Shown here: piece after piece, positions 28,228 through 36,505 of the stretch
How the letters are laid out: each line of letters opens with the position of its first letter
How positions within the stretch are numbered: position 1 is the first letter of the stretch
NCBI RefSeq assembly: GCF_012033695.1
Contig: NZ_JAAVJI010000001.1
Coordinates: 663,481 to 727,480, forward strand
Source: Pseudomonas quercus
Lineage (GTDB): Bacteria; Pseudomonadota; Gammaproteobacteria; Pseudomonadales; Pseudomonadaceae
Direction of reading: 5' to 3'
Length of the DNA: 64,000 bases
Program-made: the position numbers and the translations under genes
Notes under the pieces: model-generated
The model's input: the letters and a program-made list of their open reading frames with translations, nothing else
The model's database searches: none
Told to the model about the DNA's origin: nothing

Positions 28228-29139
28228 TCACTTAGCGACCGGCGCTGGGTTACCGGGTAGAGGGTTCATCGTGAATCGGGTACAGGCTGTGCCCGCTACG
28301 TCCATAACGGCGCTGAATACGGCGCCATCCATGGGCGCACGGCCCTGAGCTGGCATTGCAGACGTGACATACAGCGTACGCAGGTCAGGCCCGCCGAAGA
28401 CACAACTGGTGGGATGGCTGGCGGGCAACTCCACTCGCCTGTCGATACGGCCATCCGGGTCAAACCGCAACAAGCAGCCACCGCCCCAGCGTGCATTCCA
28501 TAGGTAGCCTTCGCTGTCCAGGGCCGAGCCGTCTGGGGTGCCGGGGCCGTCCGCTGCCCAAGGCTCGCGTTCGCCTAGCGCGCCATCAGGGGTAAGGTGA
28601 TACCGGTAGAGTTGCCCTGCCTTACTGTCGGCGTGGTAAAGAAAGCGCCCATCTGCGCTCCATTCCAGCGTATTGGGGATGCCCAGGCGCTCCAGCACTG
28701 TGGTAACCCCGCCACTGGCGTCCACTCGGAACAGGCTACCGCTGTCGTGGGTCACCGGGATGTCTTCTGCCGCTGGCCCCAGGTTGTTTTGCATGGTGCC
28801 CAGCCATAGGCGACCTGTACGGTCACAGCGGGCTTCATTCGGGCGGTTGCCGCTCACAGGGTCCACTTTGCTGAACAACTGCAGTGCAGGCTGGTCTGTG
28901 GAAGAGGCCAGGTCCAGCCGGTGGACGCCGCTAGGCAGTGTCACCAGCGCATCACCGGCAGTGGTGGGGATGAATGCTGACACCGGCGCGTGCAGGGCCC
29001 AGCGGCGCAGGCCACTGGCATCCAGGCGACAGGCCAGCTGGCCGGCGATGTCCACGAAATAGAGCGCCTGGGCAGGTGCATCCCAGAAGGGGCCTTCGGC
29101 CAGTAAAAAACGATCAGGCGATACAGGCTGCCATTGCAT
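28228..29139 (-). CDS. SMP-30-family sugar lactonase, probably L-arabinolactonase
   Basis: This 303-residue cytoplasmic protein is a six-bladed beta-propeller of the SMP-30/LRE family: metal-site Glu in LLAEGPFWD, RPNEARCDRTGRLWLGTM, GIPNTLEWSADGRFLYHADS, and TPDGSALDSEGYLWNARWGGG. Its neighbours are the arabinose transporter genes downstream and a divergent mutarotase, so hydrolysis of L-arabino-1,4-lactone in the oxidative arabinose pathway is the best guess; galactonolactone is an alternative. The start ATG at 29139 follows GGAGG. The dehydrogenase and later steps are not in this window. Confidence 0.85.
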   Translation of the reverse strand: MQWQPVSPDRFLLAEGPFWDAPAQALYFVDIAGQLACRLDASGLRRWALHAPVSAFIPTTAGDALVTLPSGVHRLDLASSTDQPALQLFSKVDPVSGNRPNEARCDRTGRLWLGTMQNNLGPAAEDIPVTHDSGSLFRVDASGGVTTVLERLGIPNTLEWSADGRFLYHADSKAGQLYRYHLTPDGALGEREPWAADGPGTPDGSALDSEGYLWNARWGGGCLLRFDPDGRIDRRVELPASHPTSCVFGGPDLRTLYVTSAMPAQGRAPMDGAVFSAVMDVAGTACTRFTMNPLPGNPAPVAK

Positions 29140-29157
29140 GGCGCCTCCGGTGTGTAA

Positions 29158-29168
29158 TTGTTGTTATT
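29158..29168 (-). promoter_or_regulatory. Candidate Hfq/Crc motif in the lactonase leader
   Basis: The minus strand reads AATAACAACAA, 19-29 bases before the lactonase start. It contains an exact AAYAAYAA, the Pseudomonas catabolite-repression motif. The same 11 bases occur before the divergent mutarotase gene. Confidence 0.6.
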
Positions 29169-29325
29169 GTCAGTCGTGCCCACCAGGGCAGGCTGGTCAC
29201 TTTTCAGCATTAAATAATATTACTATTTGCACTTCAACCCCCTTTAATCTTGCTGAACATTCACTTGCCGTTGAAATTGGTATGACTATATTCAAGGAGG
29301 TCGCACCTGCGACCCCTGTCTCATC

Positions 29326-29336
29326 AATAACAACAA
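29326..29336 (+). promoter_or_regulatory. Candidate Hfq/Crc motif in the mutarotase leader
   Basis: AATAACAACAA lies just before the GGAG ribosome binding site of the mutarotase start at 29354. It matches AAYAAYAA exactly and equals the motif found before the divergent lactonase. Confidence 0.6.
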
Positions 29337-29353
29337 TCGTATGGAGATGCCCC

Positions 29354-30511
29354 ATGACACCCCTTCTCGCGCGCACCGGCCAAGCCCTTGGCCTGGCCAT
29401 GGCCTTTGGGCTGGCGGCCAGTTCCGCACAGGCCGCTGGCCTCACCCGTGAACACGCCAACTTCGCCACCTTGGAAGACGGTACTTCGGTAGAACGCTTT
29501 GTATTGCGCAATGGCCACGGCATGCAGGCCAGCATCCTGACCTACGGGGCCACGCTGCAATCCCTGCTTGTGCCGGACAAGGCCGGCAAGCTAGCCGATG
29601 TGGTACTTGGCTTCGATGACGTGAAGGGCTACCAGGAACACGGGGACGTGTACTTCGGCGCGACCATCGGCCGCTTCGGCAACCGCTTGGCCAAGGGGCA
29701 GTTCAGCCTGGATGGCAAGCAGTATCAGGTGCCAGTGAACGACGGCCCTAATGCGCTGCATGGGGGCCCTAAAGGTTTTGACAAGCACGTATGGAAGGCA
29801 CGGGAGACTGATGAGAAAGGCTGGGTAGGTGTCACCCTGAGCTACCACTCCGCTGACGGCGAAATGGGCTTCCCCGGTAACCTGAACGTGGAGGTGGAGT
29901 ACAGCCTCAATGAGGACAACGTACTGCGCATTCGCTACAAGGCCACCACAGACCGCAGCACCGTGCTCAACCTCACCAACCATAGCTATTTCAACCTGGC
30001 GGGTGCGGGCGAAGGGGATATCCTCAACCAGGTCGCCACGTTGTATGCGGCTAAATACACCCCCATCGACAGCACGTTGATCCCCACCGGTGAGCTGGCA
30101 CCTGTAGCGGGTACGCCGCTGGACTTCACCAGGCCTGTAGCCTTTGGCAAGCATATCCGCGACGACCATGAGCAGTTGAAGTTCGCCGAACCCAAACAAG
30201 GGGGCTTCGACTTCAACTGGGTACTGGACAGCGCTGGCGACCTGGGCAAGCTTGCCGCGGACGTGATGGACCCTGGTTCAGGCCGTCGCCTGCAGCTGTA
30301 CACCACCGAACCAGGTGTTCAGTTGTATACCGGCAACTTCCTCAAGGGCTTCACCGGCAAAGGCGGTAAAACCTACCCTCATTGGGGAGCCTTCACGCTG
30401 GAAACCCAGCACTACCCCGATGCACCCAACCAGCCAAACTTCCCCAGCACACGCCTGGACCCCAAGCACACCTACACTCAGACCACCCTGTTCAAATTCA
30501 GCGCTCAGTGA
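29354..30511 (+). CDS. Periplasmic aldose 1-epimerase (mutarotase, GalM family)
   Basis: The start is ATG at 29354 with GGAG upstream; the frame is open further left but without support. The 385-residue protein has a signal peptide ending SSAQAA, so it acts in the periplasm. Family residues are clear: GATIGRFGNRLAKG, the catalytic His in LTNHSYFNLAG, and the catalytic Glu in FTLETQHYPDAPN. It interconverts alpha and beta anomers of free sugars; here it probably prepares L-arabinose or galactose for uptake by the adjacent AraFGH system. The next small gene begins three bases after its stop. Confidence 0.93.
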   Translation: MTPLLARTGQALGLAMAFGLAASSAQAAGLTREHANFATLEDGTSVERFVLRNGHGMQASILTYGATLQSLLVPDKAGKLADVVLGFDDVKGYQEHGDVYFGATIGRFGNRLAKGQFSLDGKQYQVPVNDGPNALHGGPKGFDKHVWKARETDEKGWVGVTLSYHSADGEMGFPGNLNVEVEYSLNEDNVLRIRYKATTDRSTVLNLTNHSYFNLAGAGEGDILNQVATLYAAKYTPIDSTLIPTGELAPVAGTPLDFTRPVAFGKHIRDDHEQLKFAEPKQGGFDFNWVLDSAGDLGKLAADVMDPGSGRRLQLYTTEPGVQLYTGNFLKGFTGKGGKTYPHWGAFTLETQHYPDAPNQPNFPSTRLDPKHTYTQTTLFKFSAQ

Positions 30512-30513
30512 GC

Positions 30514-30783
30514 ATGGCCGGGCTGATCGAAGCGCGCATGCTGGCCATGCTCGCCGCGCGCAGCCCGGCCTCGTCAGTGTGCCCTTCGGAGGTGGCCCGC
30601 TCGCTAGCCACCGAAGAAGGCGCCTGGCGGGCCTTGATGGAACCCGTGAGGGCGGTTGCCGTTGCCCTGGCGCATCAGCAGGTGGTCGTCATTACCCAAG
30701 GGCAGGCCACCTGCCTGCCAGACGGCCCTTTTCATGGCCCTATCCGGGTGCGTAGAGGCCCGGCTTACCCGGCTTCAACCTAA
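30514..30783 (+). CDS. DUF3253 family small protein
   Basis: This 89-residue protein starts at ATG 30514, three bases past the mutarotase stop. Its pattern, with ICPSEVAR-like CPSEVARSLA, WRALMEPVRAVAVALAHQQ, then VVVITQGQATCLPDGPFHGPIRVRRGP, fits the DUF3253 family, a winged-helix-like fold with no assigned role. It is found across proteobacteria, so its place after the sugar gene may be incidental. Confidence 0.75.
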   Translation: MAGLIEARMLAMLAARSPASSVCPSEVARSLATEEGAWRALMEPVRAVAVALAHQQVVVITQGQATCLPDGPFHGPIRVRRGPAYPAST

Positions 30784-30893
30784 GCGCCTCCTAGCGCATT
30801 CCTGTTTGGAATGCCGCTCATGCTAGAGATGAATTTTATTTATTCTTAGCCGAGGGTTACCGTAGCTCAATTCCTCTCGACGGGTGATGGCCT

Positions 30894-32057
30894 ATGGACC
30901 CCTACTGGCAACGCAACCTGTGGGTGTGCGTATTCGGCTCATTTACCACCCTTGTGGCCATGACCCTGCTGCTGCCTTTTCTACCCCTGTACGTAGAGCA
31001 TCTGGGCATTCAAGACCCTGGCGCCATCGTCCAATGGTCGGGCGCCGCCTACGCAGCCACCTTCTTTTCTGCTGCCTTCACCGCCCCGCTCTGGGGCCGC
31101 TTGGGCGACCGTTACGGGCGCAAACTGATGCTGATCCGAGCCAGCCTCGGCATGGCTGTGGCCATGGCGTTGATCGGCCTGGCGCAGACCGCCTGGCAAC
31201 TGGTCCTGCTACGCCTGTTGGCAGGTGTACTCGGTGGATACGCGTCCGGGTCTACCATCCTTGTAGCCACCCAGGCGCCCAAGGCACGATCCGGCTGGGC
31301 ACTCGGCGTGCTGTCGTCCGGCATCATGGCGGGTAACCTGGCCGGCCCGTTGCTGGGCGGCGCCCTGCCCCCGCTGATCGGCATTCGCAACACCTTTTTC
31401 TTCTGCGGTGCTGCCATTTTTGTGGTCTTTCTGGCCACGGCGTTTCTGCTCAAGGAATCACCCGCGCAGCGCGCCGCCGCCAGGCAGGCCCCCACGCCAC
31501 CGGTGGTGCTCAACCAGCAGGTGGTCACGCTGCTGGCCACGGCAGCGGCGCTGATGTTCGCCACCCTGTCGATCGAGCCCATCATCACGGTGTATTTCCA
31601 GCAACTGCAGGTGAGCCAGGTCACCTGGATGGCGGGCCTGGCCATGTCTGCCGGCGCATTGGGCAGCCTGCTGTCCACCTCATGGCTGGGGCGCCTGGCT
31701 GACCGCATAGGCCCTTGGCCCGTACTCAGCGGCTGCCTTGCGGCTGCGGCACTACTGCTCATTCCCCAGGCGCTGGTCACCCAGGGCTGGCAACTGGTGG
31801 CATTACGCTTTGCCATGGGCCTGGCACTGGGCGGGTTGCTGCCCTGTATTGCCAGCCTTATTCGCCATGCCGTGCCTGACCAGGTCGCAGGCCGAGTACT
31901 GGGCTACTCCACGTCGTGCCAGTACGTAGGGCAAGTTCTTGGGCCGCTGGCTGGCGGTTTTGTCGGGGGACATTACGGCATGCGGGCCGTGTTCTGGGTT
32001 ACCTGCGGGATCATGGCCGCCTTGGCCGCCATAACCTGGCGCTTACGGCCGAGGTAA
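30894..32057 (+). CDS. MFS drug efflux transporter (MdtG/TetA-type)
   Basis: This 387-residue inner-membrane protein has twelve predicted membrane segments and the major-facilitator signature between segments 2 and 3 (WGRLGDRYGRKLMLI), repeated in part in the second half (LGRLADRIGPWPVL). The AGVLGGYASGS and SGIMAGNLAGPLLGG segments fit the drug:proton antiporter group 1. The substrate is not known. It appears monocistronic and is followed by a long AT-rich gap. Confidence 0.87.
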   Translation: MDPYWQRNLWVCVFGSFTTLVAMTLLLPFLPLYVEHLGIQDPGAIVQWSGAAYAATFFSAAFTAPLWGRLGDRYGRKLMLIRASLGMAVAMALIGLAQTAWQLVLLRLLAGVLGGYASGSTILVATQAPKARSGWALGVLSSGIMAGNLAGPLLGGALPPLIGIRNTFFFCGAAIFVVFLATAFLLKESPAQRAAARQAPTPPVVLNQQVVTLLATAAALMFATLSIEPIITVYFQQLQVSQVTWMAGLAMSAGALGSLLSTSWLGRLADRIGPWPVLSGCLAAAALLLIPQALVTQGWQLVALRFAMGLALGGLLPCIASLIRHAVPDQVAGRVLGYSTSCQYVGQVLGPLAGGFVGGHYGMRAVFWVTCGIMAALAAITWRLRPR

Positions 32058-32685
32058 ACGTGCTCCCCAGTTGCCCGCAGTGGCCGCTGCGTATAGCCGG
32101 CACACCGCTCTGGAGCAGCCATACGTTAACGACTTACTATTGAAATGACCGATGTACGAGACAGCAATGTTCTAGTGAATTCGTTGCACATAAGGTGCCG
32201 GAAAAGTTTCCAAAACGGCTGTTAAAACTCATGTTTATTTAAACTATTTATGGCGTCAAAGAAATTTAGTTTTATTGTGAATAGAGCATTATGGCCTATG
32301 TTTTAAAGAGGCTGGAGCAGTGCGCTGTGGGAGGATAACAGACCATAAAACCTAATTGCAACTAGGTTTAACCGAAGATTTATTATGCTAATTAAGAGAT
32401 AAAAAATGATTAAAGCTACCAGATTTAATCATTTTTCTCGTTTTCTACGCCAATTAAATCTGAATTATCGCTATTTAAGCGCCAGGCGAGCTTCGGTTTT
32501 GGCCTCCCTGCCTGCAGGGTTGAAGTGTTTTTTTTCGAATGCCCACCAGCACCGCTAAATAAATTTTGCAAGGCGTGAACTTTCCCCGGCATCATCGGAC
32601 TTAGGCATCGGCTCAGCTATAACTTTACGCCAGCCGCTTCTGTCCACTTTCTAAAACTTGCCTTCTATCAATCGAGAACTTATCG
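32058..32685. other. AT-rich intergenic region with inverted repeats
   Basis: This 628-base region is far richer in A and T than the rest of the window. I saw no gene. It contains a perfect 13-bp inverted repeat (AAAAATGATTAAA at 32402-32414, inverse at 32424-32436, ending in T-run), another with arms AAACCTA / TAGGTTT around 32348-32368, and AT-rich 5-7 bp echoes of TTAAATC. It could be a nucleoid-protein-silenced regulatory region or a foreign remnant. Confidence 0.6.
32402..32440. terminator. AT-rich perfect hairpin, possible terminator
   Basis: Thirteen perfectly paired bases with a nine-base loop end in TTTTT. The stem is nearly all A:T, unlike the GC stems of the other terminators here, and it lies 345 bases after the transporter stop, so an operator-like or structural role is just as likely. 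Confidence 0.35.
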
Positions 32686-32937
32686 ATGACCAGACCCTTG
32701 CTGTCTGTTTTAAGCGTGGCACTGTTGTGCGCGCAAAGTCTTACTGTGCTGGCCGCGGGCGCTGCTACTGATGTAGCGGCCACTTCAGGCCAGGCCGTGC
32801 GCGAAGCCGTGGAAGCAAAGCGTGACCAGGCGTCTGGTGTCAGCAAGGTTGCACCCGCCAGCAAGGCCGGGCCTGCCACCGTGCTGGACGCGCCAGTCGT
32901 CACCGACGATGCCCCTGCCCAGGCCCAACAACCATGA
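32686..32937 (+). CDS. Small secreted Ala-rich protein upstream of a beta-glucosidase
   Basis: This frame encodes 83 residues with a signal peptide (TRPLLSVLSVALLCAQSLTVLAAG) and a low-complexity Ala/Val/Gln mature part. Its stop overlaps an ATG of the following frame in the form ATGA at 32934-32937, a pattern of coupled genes. There is no strong ribosome binding site. I do not recognise it. It may be a real small periplasmic protein or a leader for the glucosidase gene. Confidence 0.45.
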   Translation: MTRPLLSVLSVALLCAQSLTVLAAGAATDVAATSGQAVREAVEAKRDQASGVSKVAPASKAGPATVLDAPVVTDDAPAQAQQP

Positions 32938-35675
32938 CCACCCTGCCCCAGCCACTCCCGGCCTCACTTAAAAGGACGTTACCTTTGCACACCTTCAAAC
33001 AGACCCTGGGTTTGAGCCTGTTGGCGCTCAGCGTAGCGCAGGCCCATGGGGCCACCGTTGTGACCCCCAAGACTGGCAACGACGTGGAAGCCCGCGTCAG
33101 CGCGGTGCTGGACAATATGAGCACGGCCGAGAAAATCAACTTCACCCGTGTCGACGACGGCCATATGATCCCCAAGCTGACCAAATGGGGCATGGGCGGC
33201 ACCGTAGCCTACGACTCGTCCATGGGTGTGCATGTGAACAATGCTACGTTCGGTGCGCAGTACCCCTCGCAGACGGCGCTGTCGGCAACCTGGAGCCTCA
33301 ACCGAGCCAAGGAGTTCGGCTTGGCCATCGGTTATGAAACGCGCATTGCGGGCGGTCAGCAGATGCTGTCCCCAGGCCTTAACCTGTTCCGTACCCCCTT
33401 CGGCGGCCGTGCTGCCGAATATGTGAGCGGCGAAGACCCCTTCCTGGGCGCAGCACTGGCTCCCGCTATCGCAAACGGCATCCAGGCCCAAGGCATTCAG
33501 GCCGGCGGCAAGCACTTCCTGGCCAACGAGCAAGAAGCCAACCGTCACTACCTGGATGTAAAGGTGGACGAACGCACGTTGCGCGAACTGTACATGCCCG
33601 GCTTCGAATCCCTGGTCAAAAACGCCAATGTGGCGTCCATCATGTGTGGCTATAACAAGATCAATGGTGACTTCGCGTGCGAGAACCATCACCTGATCAC
33701 GGATGTGCTCAAAGGTGAATGGGGCTTCCAGGGCTTCGTGATCAGCGACTTCAACTCCATCACGGACGCCTTCAAGGGCGCGTGGGCGGGCACCGACATT
33801 GATATGCCTTCGGGGCTGCAATTCACCGAAGCCAAGCTGTTGCCGTACCTGTGGAGCGGCCAGCTGACCCAGAACGTGATCGATGACAAGGTCAAGCGCA
33901 ACCTGCGTGGCATGGTCAGCTACGGCTTCGATACCAAGCTGAACGCCGCGCAAACCCTGACGCACACCGAATACGGGCAGCAGGCCTCGCTGAACGTGGC
34001 CCGCGAAGCCATCGTGCTGCTGCGCAACGAAAAGACAGACGGCGCCAAACCTCTGCTGCCGCTGGCACGCACTGCGAAAATTGCCGTTATTGGGGACCTG
34101 GCCCTGCAAGCACCGGCGTCGCCCTTTGGCACGCCCAGTTCGCCGCCCAACACCTACGTCACTGAGCTCAGTGGCTTACAGCAATTGGCCTCCAGTAGCT
34201 CGAACGTGACCTACCTGTCGCAGATGAGCCTCAACCCCAAGGCATCGGTGTGGTACCAGCCAGCAACGGGCAAGAATGGCATCAGCAACAGCGGTGTGAA
34301 AGCCGAATACTTCGGCAATACCGAGCTGGCCGGTGACCCGGTGCTGACCCGCGTAGAGCCGGGCATCAACCTGGACTGGGCGACTAGCACCAACGTGACC
34401 AACGCAGGCACCACCGCCGTGTCCGGCTTCAGCCCTACTGCGGGGGCGTTCTCCGCCCGTTTCACCTCCAAGATCAAACCCACCGTCAGTGGCGAGCAGG
34501 TCTTCAAGGTGCGCGCAGACGGCCCATACAAGTTGTGGGTGAACGATGAGCTGGTCTCGGAAAGCGATGGTGTGCCCCTGTCGTGGGACCTGCTGGACAC
34601 CGTAGCCCACTCAGGCAAGACCTCGAAGCTCACTGCAGGCAAGGAGTACACGGTCAAGCTGGAATACCGTCGCACCCGTGGCGACTACATGCCCGTGCTC
34701 GGTGGCCTGACCGGCGTGCAGATGAGCTGGGCGTCGCTGCGCCCGCCGGCGGACTTGGCAGGCTATGACGCTGTAGTGATCGCGGTCGGTAACACGGCCG
34801 AATACGAAGGTGAATCCATCGACCACGGTTTTGACCTGCCCGAGTACCAGTCGGACCTCATCACCTACGCCACCAAGGCCAACCCCAATACGGTGGTTGT
34901 ACTGCACAGTGGCGGCACGCTGAACATGCAGCCGTGGGCGAACAAGGTCGGTGCTTCATTGCACGCCTGGTACCCTGGCCAGCAAGGTGGGCAGGCCTTG
35001 GCGGAAATTCTGTTCGGCAAGGTGAACCCGTCGGGCAAGCTGCCAATGACCATCGACAAGAAGATCGAGGACAACCCCAGCTACGCCTCCTATTCGGACC
35101 CCACCCTGTACCGTGGCGATAACGCGCAAACGGAGATGACCTACAGCGAAGGGTTGTACCTGGGCTACCGGGGTTACGACAAGAAGCACGCCAAGCCGCT
35201 GTACCCGTTCGGCTATGGCTTGTCGTACACCACGTTCGACTACAGCGACCTGAAGCTGTCTACCAACGTGTTGACGCCTGGCGCCACCATCGACGTGAAG
35301 TTCACTATCACTAACAGCGGCGACAAGGCGGGCTTTGAAACGGCCCAGTTGTATGTGCAGCCGGTGGACCCTTCTGTTGATCGCCCTGAGAAAGAGCTGA
35401 AGGGCTTTACCAAGGTGTACCTGCAGCCGGGCGAGAGCAAGACGGTCAGCATCCCGGTGGACTCACGGTCCTTGGCGTATTACGTGGACAGCACCGACAG
35501 CTGGAACGTGGATGCCGGCAAGTTCAAGATCCGCGTGGGTACGGACTCCGAGAACCTGGCGCTGGTACGTACCTTGGTTACCCTGTACCCCGAGCAACTG
35601 ACCACGCGGGACAGTAACCCCCTGCCGGTGCCACTGCGCAAAGCCGTGCAGGTGAGTGCTTCACAGACCTACTGA
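32934..35675 (+). CDS. Secreted GH3 beta-glucosidase with PA14 insert
   Basis: This protein of up to 913 residues has a signal sequence (TFKQTLGLSLLALSVAQAHG), a GH3 N-terminal TIM barrel (about 55-330) with nucleophile Asp272 in FVISDFNS, a C-terminal GH3 sandwich interrupted by a PA14 carbohydrate-binding domain (about 440-600), and a fibronectin-III-like domain at the end (about 790-880). GH3 enzymes of this layout release glucose or other sugars from beta-linked oligosaccharides. The start is uncertain: ATG at 32934 overlaps the small upstream gene, while TTG at 32985 has AAAGGA upstream and would begin exactly at the signal peptide. The latter is probably the true start. Confidence 0.92.
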   Translation: MTTLPQPLPASLKRTLPLHTFKQTLGLSLLALSVAQAHGATVVTPKTGNDVEARVSAVLDNMSTAEKINFTRVDDGHMIPKLTKWGMGGTVAYDSSMGVHVNNATFGAQYPSQTALSATWSLNRAKEFGLAIGYETRIAGGQQMLSPGLNLFRTPFGGRAAEYVSGEDPFLGAALAPAIANGIQAQGIQAGGKHFLANEQEANRHYLDVKVDERTLRELYMPGFESLVKNANVASIMCGYNKINGDFACENHHLITDVLKGEWGFQGFVISDFNSITDAFKGAWAGTDIDMPSGLQFTEAKLLPYLWSGQLTQNVIDDKVKRNLRGMVSYGFDTKLNAAQTLTHTEYGQQASLNVAREAIVLLRNEKTDGAKPLLPLARTAKIAVIGDLALQAPASPFGTPSSPPNTYVTELSGLQQLASSSSNVTYLSQMSLNPKASVWYQPATGKNGISNSGVKAEYFGNTELAGDPVLTRVEPGINLDWATSTNVTNAGTTAVSGFSPTAGAFSARFTSKIKPTVSGEQVFKVRADGPYKLWVNDELVSESDGVPLSWDLLDTVAHSGKTSKLTAGKEYTVKLEYRRTRGDYMPVLGGLTGVQMSWASLRPPADLAGYDAVVIAVGNTAEYEGESIDHGFDLPEYQSDLITYATKANPNTVVVLHSGGTLNMQPWANKVGASLHAWYPGQQGGQALAEILFGKVNPSGKLPMTIDKKIEDNPSYASYSDPTLYRGDNAQTEMTYSEGLYLGYRGYDKKHAKPLYPFGYGLSYTTFDYSDLKLSTNVLTPGATIDVKFTITNSGDKAGFETAQLYVQPVDPSVDRPEKELKGFTKVYLQPGESKTVSIPVDSRSLAYYVDSTDSWNVDAGKFKIRVGTDSENLALVRTLVTLYPEQLTTRDSNPLPVPLRKAVQVSASQTY

Positions 35676-35713
35676 TAGTGCTGCACAAGGGCGTGCACTG
35701 CGCTACCTGCTGC

Positions 35714-35803
35714 GGGGCCGGTCGTAGCCGAAGGCGGAGGCCGGGAACAGGTTGCCACGGAGTAGCGGCCGTCCGGTTCGTCCGCTTCGCGAACGCCCAC
35801 AGG
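35714..35803 (-). repeat. Single copy of the 117-bp REP-like repeat, inverted
   Basis: On the minus strand this gap matches most of the unit repeated at 62452-63060, including GTTCGCGAAGCGGACGAAC and the following GCCGCTAC, TGTTCCCGG and CTTCGGCTAC blocks, with several mismatches. It lies between convergent genes, a usual place for REP-type elements. Confidence 0.75.
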
Positions 35804-35842
35804 CGCGCGCGTTGCCTACTGGCCTGACCCTGCCAACGCTGT

Positions 35843-36496
35843 TCAACCGCTCACAGGGCGCAGGTCACGCTCCAACCGCTGAAGGTAATGGTCGAACACG
35901 GCCATTACCTTCACCTCTTTCGGCCCCTTGAGCCATTGGATCTGCAAGCCATCCATTACGGAAAAGATTTCCTGCACCAGGGCTTTTACCTCTACGCCTT
36001 CGCGAATCTCCCCTTGCGCGACCAAAGACGCCAAGTGTGCCTGGGCATGCTGGTGCGTTGCCTTGAAACTGTCTCTGTACCACTGCCAGGCGGGATGCCC
36101 CTGCGGCAGGCTTTCGGTATTGAGCATGACCGAGGCGCGACATTCCTGCTCATCTTCGACACTCATGGCCATGGCCATGCGTAGAAAACGCAGATAACCG
36201 TCCAACGTTGGCTCGTTGACCATGTCGGCCAGGCGCTCCACCACCCGCTTGGACCGCCGCTCCAAAAAGGCCTGCAGCAGGGCGGTCTTGTTGGGAAAAT
36301 GATGCAGCAGGCCCACGGTGGTGATGCCGGCGATTTCGGCCACATCCCGCATGGACGCCGCCAGGTAGCCGTCCCGGGCAAACACCTGGGTGGCGGCATC
36401 CAGCAAGGCAGCCCGGCGCATTTCTCCCTTGGGCGCTCGGCGTCGCTTAGGTGCCGCGGTGGGCTCGGTTGCGCTGTTAAGGTCCTTCGTTGCCAT
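35843..36496 (-). CDS. TetR-family transcriptional regulator
   Basis: This 217-residue protein has an N-terminal TetR helix-turn-helix (about 22-75; RRAALLDAATQVFARDGYLAASMRDVAEIAGITTVGLLHHFPNK is the classic region) preceded by a basic tail, and an all-helical ligand-binding domain. Its gene follows the efflux gene at 36506-37858 by nine bases on the same strand, so the two are probably one transcript and it likely represses that pump. The inducer is unknown. Confidence 0.9.
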   Translation of the reverse strand: MATKDLNSATEPTAAPKRRRAPKGEMRRAALLDAATQVFARDGYLAASMRDVAEIAGITTVGLLHHFPNKTALLQAFLERRSKRVVERLADMVNEPTLDGYLRFLRMAMAMSVEDEQECRASVMLNTESLPQGHPAWQWYRDSFKATHQHAQAHLASLVAQGEIREGVEVKALVQEIFSVMDGLQIQWLKGPKEVKVMAVFDHYLQRLERDLRPVSG

Positions 36497-36505
36497 ATGA
36501 CTCCA

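Larger units (their letters stand above)
29140..29353. promoter_or_regulatory. Divergent control region of the arabinose genes
   Basis: This region separates the leftward lactonase-transporter genes from the rightward mutarotase gene. It has an AT-rich core around 29208-29230, a hairpin GGTCGCA / TGCGACC at 29299-29314, and an AAGGAGG sequence at 29294-29300 with no start codon in range. No regulator gene is adjacent. Confidence 0.5.

Noticed and set aside
32979..34109. 376-residue frame antisense to the GH3 glucosidase
   Set aside because: Shadow of a GC-rich gene with clear catalytic motifs in the sense frame.
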